Positions 31,950-42,720 of a stretch of DNA of 64,000 nucleotides are shown here, piece after piece. The notes beneath the pieces are model-generated. The model worked only from the letters and a program-made list of their open reading frames with translations. It did not search any database and was not told where the DNA came from. The stretch is from Aaosphaeria pasadenensis (Eukaryota; Ascomycota; Dothideomycetes; Pleosporales), in the NCBI GenBank assembly GCA_022813625.1, contig JAKLMB010000055.1, forward strand, positions 31,341-95,340, written 5' to 3'. Every line of letters starts with the position of its first letter. The first letter of the stretch is position 1. A program made the position numbers and the translations under genes.

Positions 31950-32266
31950 TCGAGCAATGAACCGGCTGGATTCCAGGAGGAAGTGACCGGAATCAACAAT
32001 GAAGTAATCAAATTTGAGGAAGTGACCGGACCCGAGGAAGTGACCCAGAAGTGACCAAGCTCAAGGAGGAGAGGAATCGTGACAACTACATCATGGGTTA
32101 TCTTGGGAAGCCTGATGTTCGAGTTGATGCTCTCGAAGGTCTTTAAGGTATTCTTAAAGATGTTATCGAGAGGTCTGATAAGCAAGGCTTGAAGCGAAAG
32201 GAACACGATGAAACTACTTCCACTGAGCAGAAAAGGAGAAGGATGGGTGAGGTAGGCACTAGGCAA
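31950..32266 (+). pseudogene. Broken copy of the coiled-coil repeat gene
   Basis: On the plus strand, pieces such as EEVTGPEEVT, then VTKLKEERNRDNYIMGYLG, then DVIERSDKQGLKRKEHDETT and EQKRRRMGE correspond to the C-terminal part of the minus gene at 20114-20710 (VTKLE repeats, GLKRKENGDD, NKRRMGE). The frame is cut by a frameshift and stops near 32055 and by TAA near 32143. DNA after it (32313-32345) carries tcaataggcctctggaggt, a fragment of the dispersed repeat. Confidence 0.55.
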
Positions 32267-32335
32267 ACCATACTGTTGCTTATGTAGTAGGATAGGTAGA
32301 TATCCTTTTCTGTCAATAGGCCTCTGGAGGTTGCT

Positions 32336-33693
32336 TCAATCTCCCTCGGCTTCCCCAGTATATCTATATACTCTGCCTATTACCTTTTCCTCCAACTCAT
32401 ACCATTTGGATTTAATCGCCACCAACGTACGATTTGGGTATTTCTTTCCAAACTCCTCTTTAGTGGCTTTCCAATTATCTTTGTCCGTTTTGGTTTTCCG
32501 TAAAAACTCCGATTCTTCCTCTGTCCAATTGACCTGTTTTTGTTGATTTTGTTGAGTTTTTTTCTTATGAACGTTGCGTTCATGTTCTCTAAGATGATCT
32601 AGCCTTATAAACCCTAAGAGACTACGGCCGCACTCTTCATCAAAGCAGAAGTGCCGTGCTTCGGAATAAACACGTTCATGGCGTGCTCTCTCACTAGAAC
32701 GAGTGAAGCTGCGAGGGCATTGTCGACATTTAAATGGTTTGGAGTATGTATTCCTATATAGATCTTAGTTTCTTAGGGAAATATAAAAAAAAAAGGGGGA
32801 ACTTACGTGTCTAAGTTATCTTTATGTTCCCTAATGTGAGCGCGTTTCTGGATAGTTCTGGATCGGAGACGAGCTCGATACGGTTCATGTGCAGTCGAGG
32901 GTATTACTGTAGTCGATTTCGTCACGCGGTCTTGGATAGTTTTGGATCGGAGACGAGCTCGATACGGTTCATGTGCAGTCGAGGGTATTACTGTAGTCGA
33001 TTTCGTCACGCGGTCTTGGATAGTTTTGGATCGGAGACGAGCTCGATACGGTTCATGTGCAGTCGAGGGTATTACTGTAGTCGATTTCGTNNNNNNNNNN
33101 NNNNNNNNNNNNNNNNNNNNNNNNNNNNNNNNNNNNNNNNNNNNNNNNNNNNNNNNNNNNNNNNNNNNNNNNNNNNNNNNNNNNNNNNNNNNNNNNNNNN
33201 NNNNNNNNNNNNNNNNNNNNNNNNNNNNNNNNNNNNNNNNNNNNNNNNNNNNNNNNNNNNNNNNNNNNNNNNNNNNNNNNNNNNNNNNNNNNNNNNNNNN
33301 NNNNNNNNNNNNNNNNNNNNNNNNNNNNNNNNNNNNNNNNNNNNNNNNNNNNNNNNNNNNNNNNNNNNNNNNNNNNNNNNNNNNNNNNNNNNNNNNNNNN
33401 NNNNNNNNNNNNNNNNNNNNNNNNNNNNNNNNNNNNNNNNNNNNNAGTTGTTGCAGTGGAGGAAGTTGTTGCAGTGGAGGAAGTTGTTGCAGTGGAGGAA
33501 GTTGTTGCAGTGGAGGAAGTTGATGCAGTGGAGGAAGTTGAGGAAGTTGGCACAGAAATTGCGGTTGAGTAATTGGCGCGATTGGCGAGTTGATGCGTTT
33601 GAGGGAATTTAGTGCGGTGGGGGGATATGAGTGCGGTAGTGGGAATGAGCGTGGTCCAAGAATTGGGGCGGGTAAGGAAGAGTTGTAAGCCAT
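32336..33693 (-). CDS. C2H2 zinc finger plus Myb/SANT protein (gapped)
   Basis: Two exons (33693-32807 and 32753-32336) with a 53-bp intron (gtaagt, branch aaactaag, tatatag). The summed length is in phase even through the 355-N gap at 33091-33445. Exon 1 is low complexity: an N-terminal MAYNSSLPAPILG, an 18-bp LPPLQQ repeat, the gap, then an 84-bp repeat (STTVIPSTAHEPYRARLRS). Exon 2 has C2H2-type motifs (KPFKCRQCPRSF, HFCFDEECGRSLL, HLREHERNVH) and a Myb/SANT-like helix set (VNWTEEESEFLRKT, NWKATKEEFGKKYPNRT, VAIKSKWYEL). This order and the intron after '..NLDT' match the gene at 43581-45720. Probably a DNA-binding nuclear protein. Confidence 0.7.
32850..33090 (-). repeat. 84-bp coding repeat ending in assembly gap
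   Basis: The word ggatcggagacgagctcgat recurs every 84 bp (from 32860, 32944 and 33028), three visible copies. The array runs into 355 Ns. On the minus strand it encodes a 28-residue unit ending DRV. Confidence 0.9.
33091..33445. other. Assembly gap (355 N)
   Basis: A run of Ns between two different coding tandem arrays of the 32336-33693 gene. Length may be estimated; nothing is readable. Confidence 0.99.
33446..33535 (-). repeat. 18-bp coding repeat (LPPLQQ)
   Basis: Near-perfect copies of agttgttgcagtggagga (plus strand) on the far side of the gap, encoding LPPLQQ on the minus strand. Confidence 0.9.
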
Positions 33694-33836
33694 TGTGTGC
33701 AGTATAGAACAGCAGAACCGTTTGACAATTGAAGGCCATATATGTATCAAAAGTATCACGCCTAGCAATGATAGGTCACTTCTTTAACGCCTGCATCTGC
33801 CAAGTTACATGCCGAGATATTGAAATGACTTGTGGG

Positions 33837-34082
33837 TTAGCCATTCCAGTAATGTAGATCCCTGCACATGAGGCCAGTCGCCGTTTGGTAGGTTGGCAAC
33901 TGAATCTGCAACCGAGGGTTGAGCGGGGAGGAGGCCGGAAAAGCAAGGCAGATGATGAACCCTGTAATACTAGGTACGGCACAACGACCCAAGTGTTCTC
34001 TAAACCATGTTGGGTAGATCGCCGATACTTGAAGCAAGTTGCTCCCACAGCAATACAATCGTCTCCTCAAGTGTAACTCCAT
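33837..34082 (-). CDS. Possible 81-aa protein
   Basis: A frame from ATG (MELHLRRRLYCCGSNLLQ) to TAA on the minus strand, without introns. It ends GLMCRDLHYWNG. It overlaps a plus frame (33885-34076) of similar size, and neither has a domain. It is the only candidate in 33694-34231. Confidence 0.25.
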   Translation of the reverse strand: MELHLRRRLYCCGSNLLQVSAIYPTWFREHLGRCAVPSITGFIICLAFPASSPLNPRLQIQLPTYQTATGLMCRDLHYWNG

Positions 34083-34231
34083 GCAACAACAATGAAGAGC
34101 ATATGGAAAGGCCCGCCGCGTGAAGCATGGTCATCTCGTTTAAACAGCCAATACCTCCAATACGCCCAGATACATCAATCGCCCACTCTTCTTTACCTCA
34201 ACAAGCATTCGTGTTCAAATCTCATCAGAAA

Positions 34232-34586
34232 ATGTCTGAGCCATCATCAGGAACAGTCGAGTTCGAAACGAATCTGAGCCAAATCTCGGATACGGATGAT
34301 TGGGTAGTAGAAACTCTAAATGACATTGATGCTGCCGAAAAGCATCTGTATATGTTTCAACAAGCATGTGAACGACACTGGAACGAAATGGAAGATAGAA
34401 CGAAGTTGGATATGACCTGCAGAGTTTGGGAGCACATTTATTTTTATATGAGAAAGGGTTGTCCTCAGCGTTGGTGGAATCTCCATAAATGGTGAGCTTA
34501 CCCCTCCATGTGTGCACGATCTCGCTGACCAATTATACAGGGCGTTAGATCACGCACAACAAACATTGACACAAATGGGATATTAA
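34232..34586 (+). CDS. Hypothetical 101-aa acidic/helical protein
   Basis: Two exons (34232-34491, 34541-34586; intron 49 bp, gtgagc, branch cgctgac, tatacag). Start MSEPSSGTVEFETNLSQI. The frame upstream (to 34127) is open but precedes this well-placed ATG. Sequence is helical and aromatic-rich (DIDAAEKHLYMFQQACERHW, VWEHIYFYMRKGCPQRWW). No signal or membrane segment. Family unknown. Confidence 0.55.
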
Positions 34587-34675
34587 TGAATTCGAGTCCC
34601 CGCCACTGCCGACAAGACTGGATCATGTAACGTATGTACACCGTGAATTAGATCTGAATCTACCGCTGGCTATGT

Positions 34676-35418
34676 TTACTTGCCTTCTGGACTTGACTCC
34701 GAGATTTCGAGACCACGGCCACGTGAGAGCTTTTCCACTACCTCCGCAAAAGCCTGGATATGGTCGTAGGTTGCAGTGCTTGGCCAGTTATATTCTTGCT
34801 GCAGTCTTTGGCGAAGGTCTGTCTCTCTGTGGTGCTGAAAAAAGTATTTCTACGACCATGAGTCCGGCTTTCGTTAACTGTACAGACCACTAACCTGATA
34901 CCTCTCCCAATGGTTTATGAGGTTCTCCTCGATGGCTCCGCTTGCGTGGTGCCGATTGGTGTTTTGAAGAAACTCATGAAACGCACAATGGATAAGGTCT
35001 AGTCCTTCCCTTGAGGACGTTTGAAAGCAAGATGCCCATATACTTGTAAGTGGCCCATTATTTTCTGACATCGGATGGCGATACTTCTTCAAGTGCTGGG
35101 CCTGGGAAGAGTAAGCAACTTGCTTTGGATGATAGACACGCGACCGGAGATGAAATTACGAACCAGCCATTCACTAAAAGCCGCGGGCAATTCATCTCTG
35201 CTCAGTCTCTTGTCTCTGTTATAAACAAGAAACTCCGAAAATGTGATCATCACTTGATGTATTTTAGGGCACTGCCGTGCTGGTCTGTCCCAGCGCTTCT
35301 CCGCCGTCCTTTTTAGAACAGTTCTTATCAGAGGGGTGGGTCGACGCGCTCTTCTACACCGAGAGCCGGTGCTATGATTATGATTGATGCTGTGAACGGT
35401 CTGTCGTCGCGCTTGCAT
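34676..35418 (-). CDS. Hypothetical ~230-aa protein
   Basis: The last two coding blocks are well supported: ...-34895 and 34834-34676, joined by a 60-bp intron (gttagt...ttttttcag), ending ATYDHIQAFAEVVEKLSRGR. The first block, from an ATG at 35418 (MQARRQTVHSINHNH), reads well up to FSEWLVRNFISG near 35145. A second intron near 35100-35145 is needed to reach the next frame (HLKKYRHPMSENNGPLTS), but the best donor there (gtgtct) is weak. The protein is basic at the N-terminus and helical later. No recognised domain. Confidence 0.5.
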
Positions 35419-36610
35419 TTTGGGTGTCGAACTGCCTTGAACAAGGGAATATTGCCATGAGTCGTAAGAAGTTTATCAGCTATAAGGAATGCTGTAGCTC
35501 ATTTGGCATATCTGAAAAAGTAAGTGGAGGTGAGGTGTTCGATCTGTGAATACGGGGTAGCGTGCGGGTGGATTCTTGAGCGGTTGCGCCATGAGAGCAG
35601 TGCTGGCAGTCGTGAAAACATGTCCAGGATTCAGGGAGTGACACAACTGAGACAGGGAGAGACAGCCCATCGCGTGATTGGCCGACCTGGTGGGATGATG
35701 ATAACGGCAAGAAGACAGACTACCCGAGGAAGGCATACCCCCGCAGTAATACCGCCGTCCAGCATGGTTGGAGGATGTGTGATTGCCGGCCCTGGTGTGC
35801 GTACAGTTCGAATCGAGAGAGAAACGGCTGGAACATAGCTCCACTGGGACCTATATAGCGTGCAAATGTTGGGCTGACAATGATAGAAAGATCACATATT
35901 TGAAGGGGACCACCTTATATATAACACAGTGTGATCAGACCGCCTGTTGAAGCACAAGGCTGCGCCGTCCTCTTCGTGCTCACCGGAATTCACTCAAGGC
36001 TGAATCGCTTCAGTTATGTCAACTTTCCGGCACCGAAGCAAAGAGGTTGGTGGTCTGCTCTAGGGTCCGCTTTTCCGATTCAGAAAATCCAACGCATACT
36101 TTCTTCCCAGCATTAGAGCCACGTCAGAGTTATGTTCCGCTTGATCAAGGAGCTCTCTTTCACTGCAATCCCCCGGGCTGCACGGCTGCCCCCATGCCAA
36201 TCACCATCCGTCTGACCCGCATGCTTCATCAATAGTGGGGAACATGCCGTTCCTCTGAACACTGAAGCAAGGAGCGACATGGCAGGGGGTGGGTTCCATG
36301 CGATTTGAGTCTATGAACCAGGTTTACCTGGAACATGAGATGGCAGGATAACGCTACAGCTTTGATGCAAAGAACCATTTCCGGAATGTTTTGCAACAGG
36401 AGGACCTATGTTTTTAATAATAGAGGTCAAAGTTAGCTTCGCGCTAGTGCAATTCTAGTCTAGACGTAAAACAAGGCTGTACGCTACCGTCCTTCACCTA
36501 GCGGCTTGGCCAATGCTACCTTGATCTCCATCCAATTTGCCCGATGGGATGATTGAATAACGTAAGCATTTCCTCTGTACCCCTCTATAATACTAACACC
36601 ATCAACAAGC
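35419..36610. other. No confidently supported gene
   Basis: Opposed frames of 104 (plus) and 122 (minus) codons at 35476-35844 lack domains and starts with context. Short plus frames follow to 36235. 36455-36580 carries words of the dispersed element seen at 24.1 and 43.2 kb, including ttgaataacgtaagcattt about 50 bp before the next gene's ATG. Confidence 0.4.
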
Positions 36611-37671
36611 ATGCCACCTGAAGAAAGCCCTGAGGAAAGCGATGCTCAGATATGCCACGCGCCACAGACATCCACCGAGCCGCAGACATCCACCGAGCCG
36701 CAGACATCCACCAAGCCGCAGACATCCACCGAGCCACAGACATCCACCGACAAATCGCCTGCCTTCGATCAACGAGTTACCTATCTTACTAAAGTCATCC
36801 TTAAGGGAGCGTGTCATCGAACCTCTAGCAATATTTGCGCCAAGGAGCAGGAGAAGGAGCAAATATTAATGCTGTATGAAAGAGGCCAAAGAGTGAAACC
36901 AGGAAATACAGAAGACAAGTGGCTGTACCGGTTATACGTGCTACTACTTGGATATTTGTACGAAGGCTATTTGTTAGGCCCAATGCCGCTGACTACTCGG
37001 GGACGAACGAACAAGACAGTAGCTCTTGATAGGTTTTGTGACAAGCTGCCAGTGCAGAGGGCCAAGATGCGGAAAATGATTGCAGACTCTTATCACTTCT
37101 TACACTGGCTACCAGAAGCGCCTGGAATGTTAAGGATTAATGCTGCACAGAAAACGTAAGTAAGAATGTTATTTAGTAAGCTTTGCTAACCCTGTACAGT
37201 CTTTCGCAGGTTACAAAGTTAGACGTCGAGCAGTTACTAGACGATGGAAACCTAAATGCTGCAGAGCTTAAACGAATACTCAAGCCGCTTCATGGCGAGG
37301 TGATAAGTGACATTTACAAAGGTCTTGAATCTCTAGGCGTAACCCCAGAAAAGTTTAAAACCCAAAAAAGCGCACTGTTCGAAAAACTTCGCTGCTATGA
37401 AAAGCTACAGCGGTTGGCGGGTGAGACCAGTACACTTCGCGACTACACTTCGAAGCCGAATGACGATACTCGGCATGGATATGCGGACGATCACCCGCAC
37501 GTCGAGGATGCATGCATCACAAGCGAAGTGAAAGAGACCCCGGGAGACCTAGGGCGAGTTAAGGTTGATGTGAGATTTACTGGACCAGCCATAGGCGAGT
37601 TGGAAAGTAATTTATTGAACCTAAGCTTTGCGAGAGATAGGATGGACAACGACAAAGACAGGAACAGATGA
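36611..37671 (+). CDS. Hypothetical 338-aa helical protein
   Basis: Two exons (36611-37155, 37200-37671; intron 44 bp, gtaagt, branch tgctaac, gtacag) sum to 339 codons. The N-terminus has five 18-bp units coding PQTSTE. Then comes an all-helical region (YLTKVILKGACHRTSS, KWLYRLYVLLLGYLYEGYLL, KMRKMIADSYHFLHWLPEAP), and after the intron a second helical part (NLNAAELKRILKPLHGEV, KSALFEKLRCYEKLQRLA). The helix-then-intron layout loosely recalls the genes at 2445 and 51750. The last 51 bp overlap, tail to tail, the coding region of the next gene. Function unknown. Confidence 0.65.
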
Positions 37672-38180
37672 TGAGGCACGAAATTCACCACCTGGCATAA
37701 ATATAATTATCTGGTGTGGCTTCAGCTCAAGCTGATGATTCTCTGATTGTGTTGTGATTGTGATTTTGCAGGTCTGGCTACCATGAAGATGCGTCGCCAG
37801 TTGAGAAATCGGTATAAATGTAGTCAATTCGTTCACACTGTAGAAGACAGCTTGACCGTTATCGTCGAATTTCCAAGGTAGTGGTACTTGTTCTGGTGGA
37901 TGCACCTCTAGGTTTTCAGCTGCTAATCCTAAGATATCGGGCTGTAGTAGTTATTAGCATGTTTCTTGGCTAACAAAGTAATAGTATAACAGACCACATG
38001 GTTCAAGTATTCCCTTCCTAATGCAAATGTTTCCGGACACTTATCGTATCGAATCATCTCAACACCATGACGAAACACAATGGTGGAGTGGGGACGGTCG
38101 CCGGTACTTAGATATTCCCTAAGTCTTTCTAAATGTTCAATTACCGAAGGGGGTAGGTCATTGATATAGTACGCAGGCAT
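37621..38180 (-). CDS. Hypothetical 168-aa protein
   Basis: Two exons (38180-37995 and 37941-37621; intron 53 bp, donor gtctgt, branch atgctaat, ctacag). Start MPAYYINDLPPSVIEHLE. Exon 2 is beta-rich (QAVFYSVNELTTFIPIS, KITITTQSENHQLELKPHQI, SSVPVFVVVHP), suggesting a small beta-sandwich or cupin-like fold, but no metal ligands line up. Its 3' end overlaps the coding end of the convergent 36611-37671 gene by 51 bp. The donor is unusual. Confidence 0.55.
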
Positions 38181-38289
38181 GGAAGGCAAGTGTATTAGAG
38201 ATTTACACGATAAGTTCCGCAAAGGTCCCGATCAACCGGAGAATAATATTGCCGATACCGCTCAAGACTACCAATCAACTTTCCTGAAA

Positions 38290-38433
38290 TCACTTGGCCT
38301 GACTGTGACCACCTAATTGCCTTTTTTCCTCCTCAGTAGCTTTTGGGCCGATACCGTTTACTGGTATCTTAACCTGTCCAGAACTTGTAGACGTGCCTGA
38401 GGATTCTTTTGGGGCGGCGGTTTTGGTAGACAT
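38290..38433 (-). CDS. Possible 47-aa protein
   Basis: Short frame from ATG (MSTKTAAPKESSGTSTSSGQ) to TGA, hydrophilic and lysine-rich at the end (ATEEEKRQLGGHSQAK). A TATA-like ggctatatct lies ~55 bp upstream on the minus strand. Composition is unlike random DNA, but size leaves doubt. Confidence 0.35.
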   Translation of the reverse strand: MSTKTAAPKESSGTSTSSGQVKIPVNGIGPKATEEEKRQLGGHSQAK

Positions 38434-38698
38434 CGTAGATGAAGCGGACGGAAAAGTGTACAGGCTAGCAATTATTAGATATAGCCGACAACATTACGAG
38501 AGTTTGTACCTTTAGAACGCCTTTCGAAAGGTTGAAGAAGTAAAATTCTCAGGTCGCTTTTAATCACTCCGTAGTACGAAGAAGAATCTCCCTTATCTAC
38601 AAAATGTTATGAGCCAAGCGCAAGCATTGAGACTTGCATTTGCTAAATGCATATTCCGTCGTCCTCGTGTTCCTGACGTTTGTTTGGAAGGAAGCTGA

Positions 38699-38816
38699 GC
38701 AACCACCCCAGAACACGACGGGTTGCCAGGCCTGCAGGGCAACCACCCCAGAACACGACGGGTTGCCAGGCCTGCAGGGCAACCACCCCAGAACACGACG
38801 GGTTGCCAGTGCATGG
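38699..38816. repeat. 40-bp tandem repeat, three copies
   Basis: aaccaccccagaacacgacg recurs at 38701, 38741 and 38781. The third copy is truncated after ggttgccag. Non-coding as far as I can see; the nearby DNA (38434-38894) has no supported gene. Confidence 0.9.
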
Positions 38817-38894
38817 CAACCCCCTGAGAACATTAGAGCGAGGTGTCAGCGTTACTAGTTTTGCAAACAGTGCAAACAGCTTCTGCTTAGGTCA

Positions 38895-39250
38895 TCATGG
38901 TGGGGTAACTCGCAACAGACAGTGCGCTGGCAACCCGGCCGGCTGTTTGAATATGGCATATTGCACGTCTTGTTGGGCATCAAAATGCCTCCTGTACGAT
39001 GATTCATACTGTCACTGCAACATACTTACCGAAATATCATCTCTCCAACATCCATTGAGTCGCGGATCTCCCCAGAATCATCACAGGTCATGGCGGTTAG
39101 TAGCAACACATTCAAAAAGTTTTCATCGTAACTAACTTGCTTGATCAAGAACGGTGATTCCGCCCTAGATGGTAAATCAGAGTACCTTGAAATCCATCGT
39201 TTCGCACCAACCCGAACCGAGAGGGTGATATCGTTCAGGGGGAAATACAT
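38895..39250 (-). CDS. Possible gene end or separate small gene
   Basis: A protein-like minus frame from an ATG at 39250 (MYFPLNDITLSVRVGAKRW) runs to a donor at 39029 (gtaagt). A 38-bp intron (ending gtacag) would join it in phase to RRHFDAQQDVQYAIFKQPAG and a TGA at 38895-38897. It could be the 3' part of the 39368-40434 gene, though I find no clean intron between them. A plus-strand frame (39141-39410) with its own branch/acceptor-like start competes for the same DNA, so strand is unsure. Confidence 0.3.
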
Positions 39251-39367
39251 TTCAATAGTGGATGAGGCCACCAAATTCGTGCATACATTGCAACAATGGC
39301 CAGAAATACCAGAGAAGTTTACGGATTTTGAGATACCCGTCGGTCACACTTGTTACATTCGAATGGG

Positions 39368-40434
39368 CTATGCGCAGTTTGTCATTTCCAAGACTTCAGC
39401 TAGTTCATAACCGCTGTTATGATCTATCCAGATGGTGATAGATACATCCTGCGTAGGCCTTTGGGGGAACAACAAACTTATGCAAGACGTGGTTCGTAGC
39501 CCTTGTTGTCTCTCCAATTCCCACTGACGACTCTTTTCCAGCCTTGATCTGATTAGTTCAGGCATCCACAACAAATTTTCAATCCGTGCCCCTGTATATA
39601 TATGTTGAACGGCTTCAACGCTGCTGTTAGCATAATTCATACATCCATATGTGGCATACTTCACCTCTGTTTTCACTCTGCGGAGACACAGAACTAACAA
39701 CACCTTCTGAGACCAACCTGTCTTTAACGTGTATCTCTGCATGATTGCGAGTCCCTGGCGCGCAGAATTGAAGGCCTAACACCGTTAGTAAAGGAAGGTT
39801 GCAGCTGTTAAGATAACAAACCTTTGTAAAGTACGTCGAATTTGGTAGACGACTCTAGAGACTTCTCCTCTACCCTGAGCATGTGCAATGTCTCCCTGAC
39901 TATGTAAGGCCATGCCATTGGTAAATCGAAATCAATACCATCGCGGAGTGCATTAAAAACACCATTGCTCATGTGGCCGGCACCCCAGCTAGATCGTGGA
40001 AAGGCGTTGGCCCATTTTATAATCCCGCTTGGACTTAAGGCCAGAATAGCAGCACATCGCGATGTGTCTATTTTACGTTTTGTTTTAGAGTACTTTGTAT
40101 TTGAAGCAGGTATCTCTAAGCCGTTGAAAATTGTCATAATGTTGATCTTGAAGGAGAATGGGTCACGGAGACGCCCAATCGTTGTCAAATAACTCGTTGC
40201 CGCTTCTGCTTCGACTTTATTCTTCTGAATCTCATCTTCCTCGATCTTTTGTCCTAATACTCTTCGCCTCTCAACTTCGAGCCGGACGTTATTCACTTTG
40301 CGCGATAATTTGTTGCTGAGGTCTTGGAGGCTGGCCCACTGAGTGTTATCTGGACAGGCTTTACCTAGTTTAGATTCAATCGAGTTAATTCGGTGCAAAA
40401 GCTTCTGCATTTCCTGACAGAGTCTTCCGGCCAT
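39368..40434 (-). CDS. Hypothetical 335-aa protein with N-terminal coiled coil
   Basis: Two exons (40434-39835 and 39775-39368). The intron I use (59 bp, donor gtactt, branch tttactaac, acceptor gttag) keeps the long downstream frame; a better-looking donor (gtttgt, 39821) would give a short tail instead. Residues ~10-80 form a coiled coil (LHRINSIESKLGKA, KLSRKVNNVRLEVERRRVLG). The middle is globular (CAAILALSPSGIIKWANAFP) and exon 2 is helical with a Cys/Val-rich stretch. No recognised domain. Start ATG at 40434 in good context (ccATGg). Confidence 0.55.
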
Positions 40435-40680
40435 GGTCGTTGTGTGGGGATAAACAGGGATGCTTTATGAATACGAATGGATTCCTCAATAACAATAGCG
40501 TCGACATGAATATCTCTGGCAAAGAAAACCAGCCTGTTACTTTCCCGCCTTATCACGTAATCAAAGTCACGTGTGCCGACAAATTGCTTGGCACCTATGC
40601 CACACGCCAGTGGCTCAGTAGTTGTTGGTCAATGCCAAAATTCTCCGCCTCCTGGCATGAAAAGGGAAGCGGCCTACAAC

Positions 40681-41999
40681 CTAACCGTGACTCTCACTTC
40701 CACTAATTTTTCGCCGTGGGTCTGTGTCCTCAATGGGCAGCTCCTGGCGCCTGCCAGGCTTAAAGGGTCGATTGAACTCCCGTTCCCATCGTGGAGGCTT
40801 TTGCCACGCCAGGTGTTCGCTTCGAAGAAACATCCGAAAGAAGTGGCGGTCGCTCGCCTTGCCATCCAGGCCATACTGAGTCCGGCTATGCAAAACCCCA
40901 AGATTGTTAATGAATTGTATGTCCGCTGGCTCACGATCAAGTTTCACACAACATCTCTGTGCAACTTCGTCGATTTTTGCTAATGCAATTATTTGTTCGC
41001 CTGTAAGTGACGGCATTGAAGGGTCTCGCGGGATTTGGGAGCTACCTTGCAGGGGCGCTCTCACCAATTGAAACATCGGTGTTTGACCAGAGAAGAATAG
41101 AATAGGACCCGGCTCGAGACTGGGAGAGTCATCTCTGTATCATGTGAGTACCATTACATACGGACCTGAATCAGACTTACTTTCGCTTCCTCTCAAAAGG
41201 CCAGTTCTTAGCCAAAGTGTCCAGAACACCAGGATCATTGCGCAGGAGCTCATTGTAGATTCTTGCACTGCTAGCAACAAACTGATTTCCACCTTGCCCT
41301 GGATCACCCTCGTTTTTAATATAAAGAGCAAGGATATCTCCAGAAAATCGATCGCTATGGAAACTCTGGTTCTTGTCAGATGTGTGCCAGCCTCGATATT
41401 TCACATTCTTACCTGTGCAGCTGTGGTTTTTGAACCAGCAAGTCCTATTCCTTCATCCCCTGCTGGTACAGGATCGTGCGTAGCATCACGGATATGGCTC
41501 AACGTTAGATTCGCATACGGGTCTGTTGCGCGATGCTCCGCAATATACGATGCGACTCCTGCAAAAGCAATGACTGCTTCTTCATCATTAAAGTTCGCAG
41601 CATCGAGTCCCCGAAGCACTCTCACTCCAGTGCCCCGGTGAATCTCAGCACTCATCGCGAAGAGTTTTTTTGCTAGTTTGGTGCTAAGAGAAAAGGTCTC
41701 CTGGCTGATTTCTTCAAGCAGCCTACCAGAAACTATAACGGGTATTAATGTATTGCAGTAGTTATGTCTAATTGGGACTTACGTTTAAACCCAATGACAG
41801 CAGACCGGACCTCTGTAATTTCGGTTTCATGGAGCGACACAACATAGTCTTTGGAGACTAATTCACCACACTCCCATACCATCGGACTCTCCACGAGTCG
41901 ATATCCACCAGGCAAAGAAGGCGTTGAATCATCAAACAAACTCATAGGAGATAAACTCCGGGGACTGTTTGCAACAGATGACACACTTGAGGACGACAT
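40681..41999 (-). CDS. TauD/TfdA-like Fe(II)/2-oxoglutarate dioxygenase
   Basis: Four exons (41999-41783, 41732-41413, 41365-41181, 41134-40681) with introns of 46-50 bp, all canonical, give 391 aa. Splicing rebuilds the metal site: H182-x-D184 in SFHSDRFSGDILALY, created exactly at the second intron junction, a distal His at ~323 (NNLGVLHSRTQY) and a 2-oxoglutarate-binding Arg in RHFFRMFLR. N-terminal IHRGTGVRVLRGLDA and AEHRATDPYANLTLSHIRDA are typical of fungal clavaminate-synthase-like TfdA proteins. These hydroxylate small molecules; the substrate is unknown. Short sections of this locus recur at 46.7 kb. Start ATG 41999; the frame upstream lacks ATG. Confidence 0.85.
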
Positions 42000-42044
42000 A
42001 CTGAAGTGCAGCAAGACAAATTGTTGTTCATGTACTGAACCAAT

Positions 42045-42550
42045 GTGAAGAATGTACTAGCTTCTGCCCAGGATTTATATATGTCAAGGCGAGAATCTCC
42101 CTTGCGCATTCCGCTGAAGATGATTCATTGCTACCAAACGAGAACAAAGGAGGCGTACGCGTTGCCAAGCACGAGATCCGATTATGAGGTCGTCTTGCTC
42201 CGCCGTCAGTGGTCAGTTGCTGGCAAAGAGAATGTCAGCAGGGAGGGGAAGGCTACACCAGTTGTTGTTGGGAGTCTATTAGAGGGCGGATGTTCTCGAT
42301 CGATTCTGGCCTGTGTCACCAAGCCAGCTGGCACTTGCTGGGAAACGGAATGGTAGCAGGGAGTGGAGGGCTTTACCAGTTGTTGGTGGCTGGACGTTCT
42401 CGCCCAATATGGCGCCGGACAGGGATAGCACTTCCAGGACGTGATCGTACTCGCACCCATGACGAAGGGGAACCGGCAACAACCAAGCGTCACGTACATG
42501 CATTGGGGGATAGCAAAGTAGATTCATAGCGCTCCATGTCAGATTTTCCA
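42045..42550. other. Non-coding DNA duplicated at 46.7 kb
   Basis: Upstream of the dioxygenase gene. Words such as caaaggaggcgtacgcgttgcc (42145-42166) and gtgtcaccaagccagctggc (from 42313) recur at 46.78-46.82 kb and onward. Internally it holds two related stretches (cagcagggaggggaaggcta and gcagggagtggagggcttta), so the source is itself partly repeated. Frames on both strands look like chance. Confidence 0.55.
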
Positions 42551-42720
42551 GCCGCAGCACTAAACTAGGCAGTAGAATACATAGAATGCGAATTTAACCA
42601 ATCTTCGTTCATCTTATACCCGAACACTCCACGTCACATTCAATCTCGTACAACCAAAATTGAAACGACTTTAGACTGTAAACATTGCCTATCTCCATGA
42701 TCGTCGACCCGCATTCCGCA

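Noticed and set aside
32824..33739. Plus and minus shadow frames running through the Ns
   Set aside because: Kept open only by the repeats and the N run; the minus C2H2/Myb gene explains the DNA.
42206..42560. Overlapping frames upstream of the dioxygenase gene
   Set aside because: The DNA is a duplicated non-coding segment; frames are not kept in the copy at 46.8 kb.
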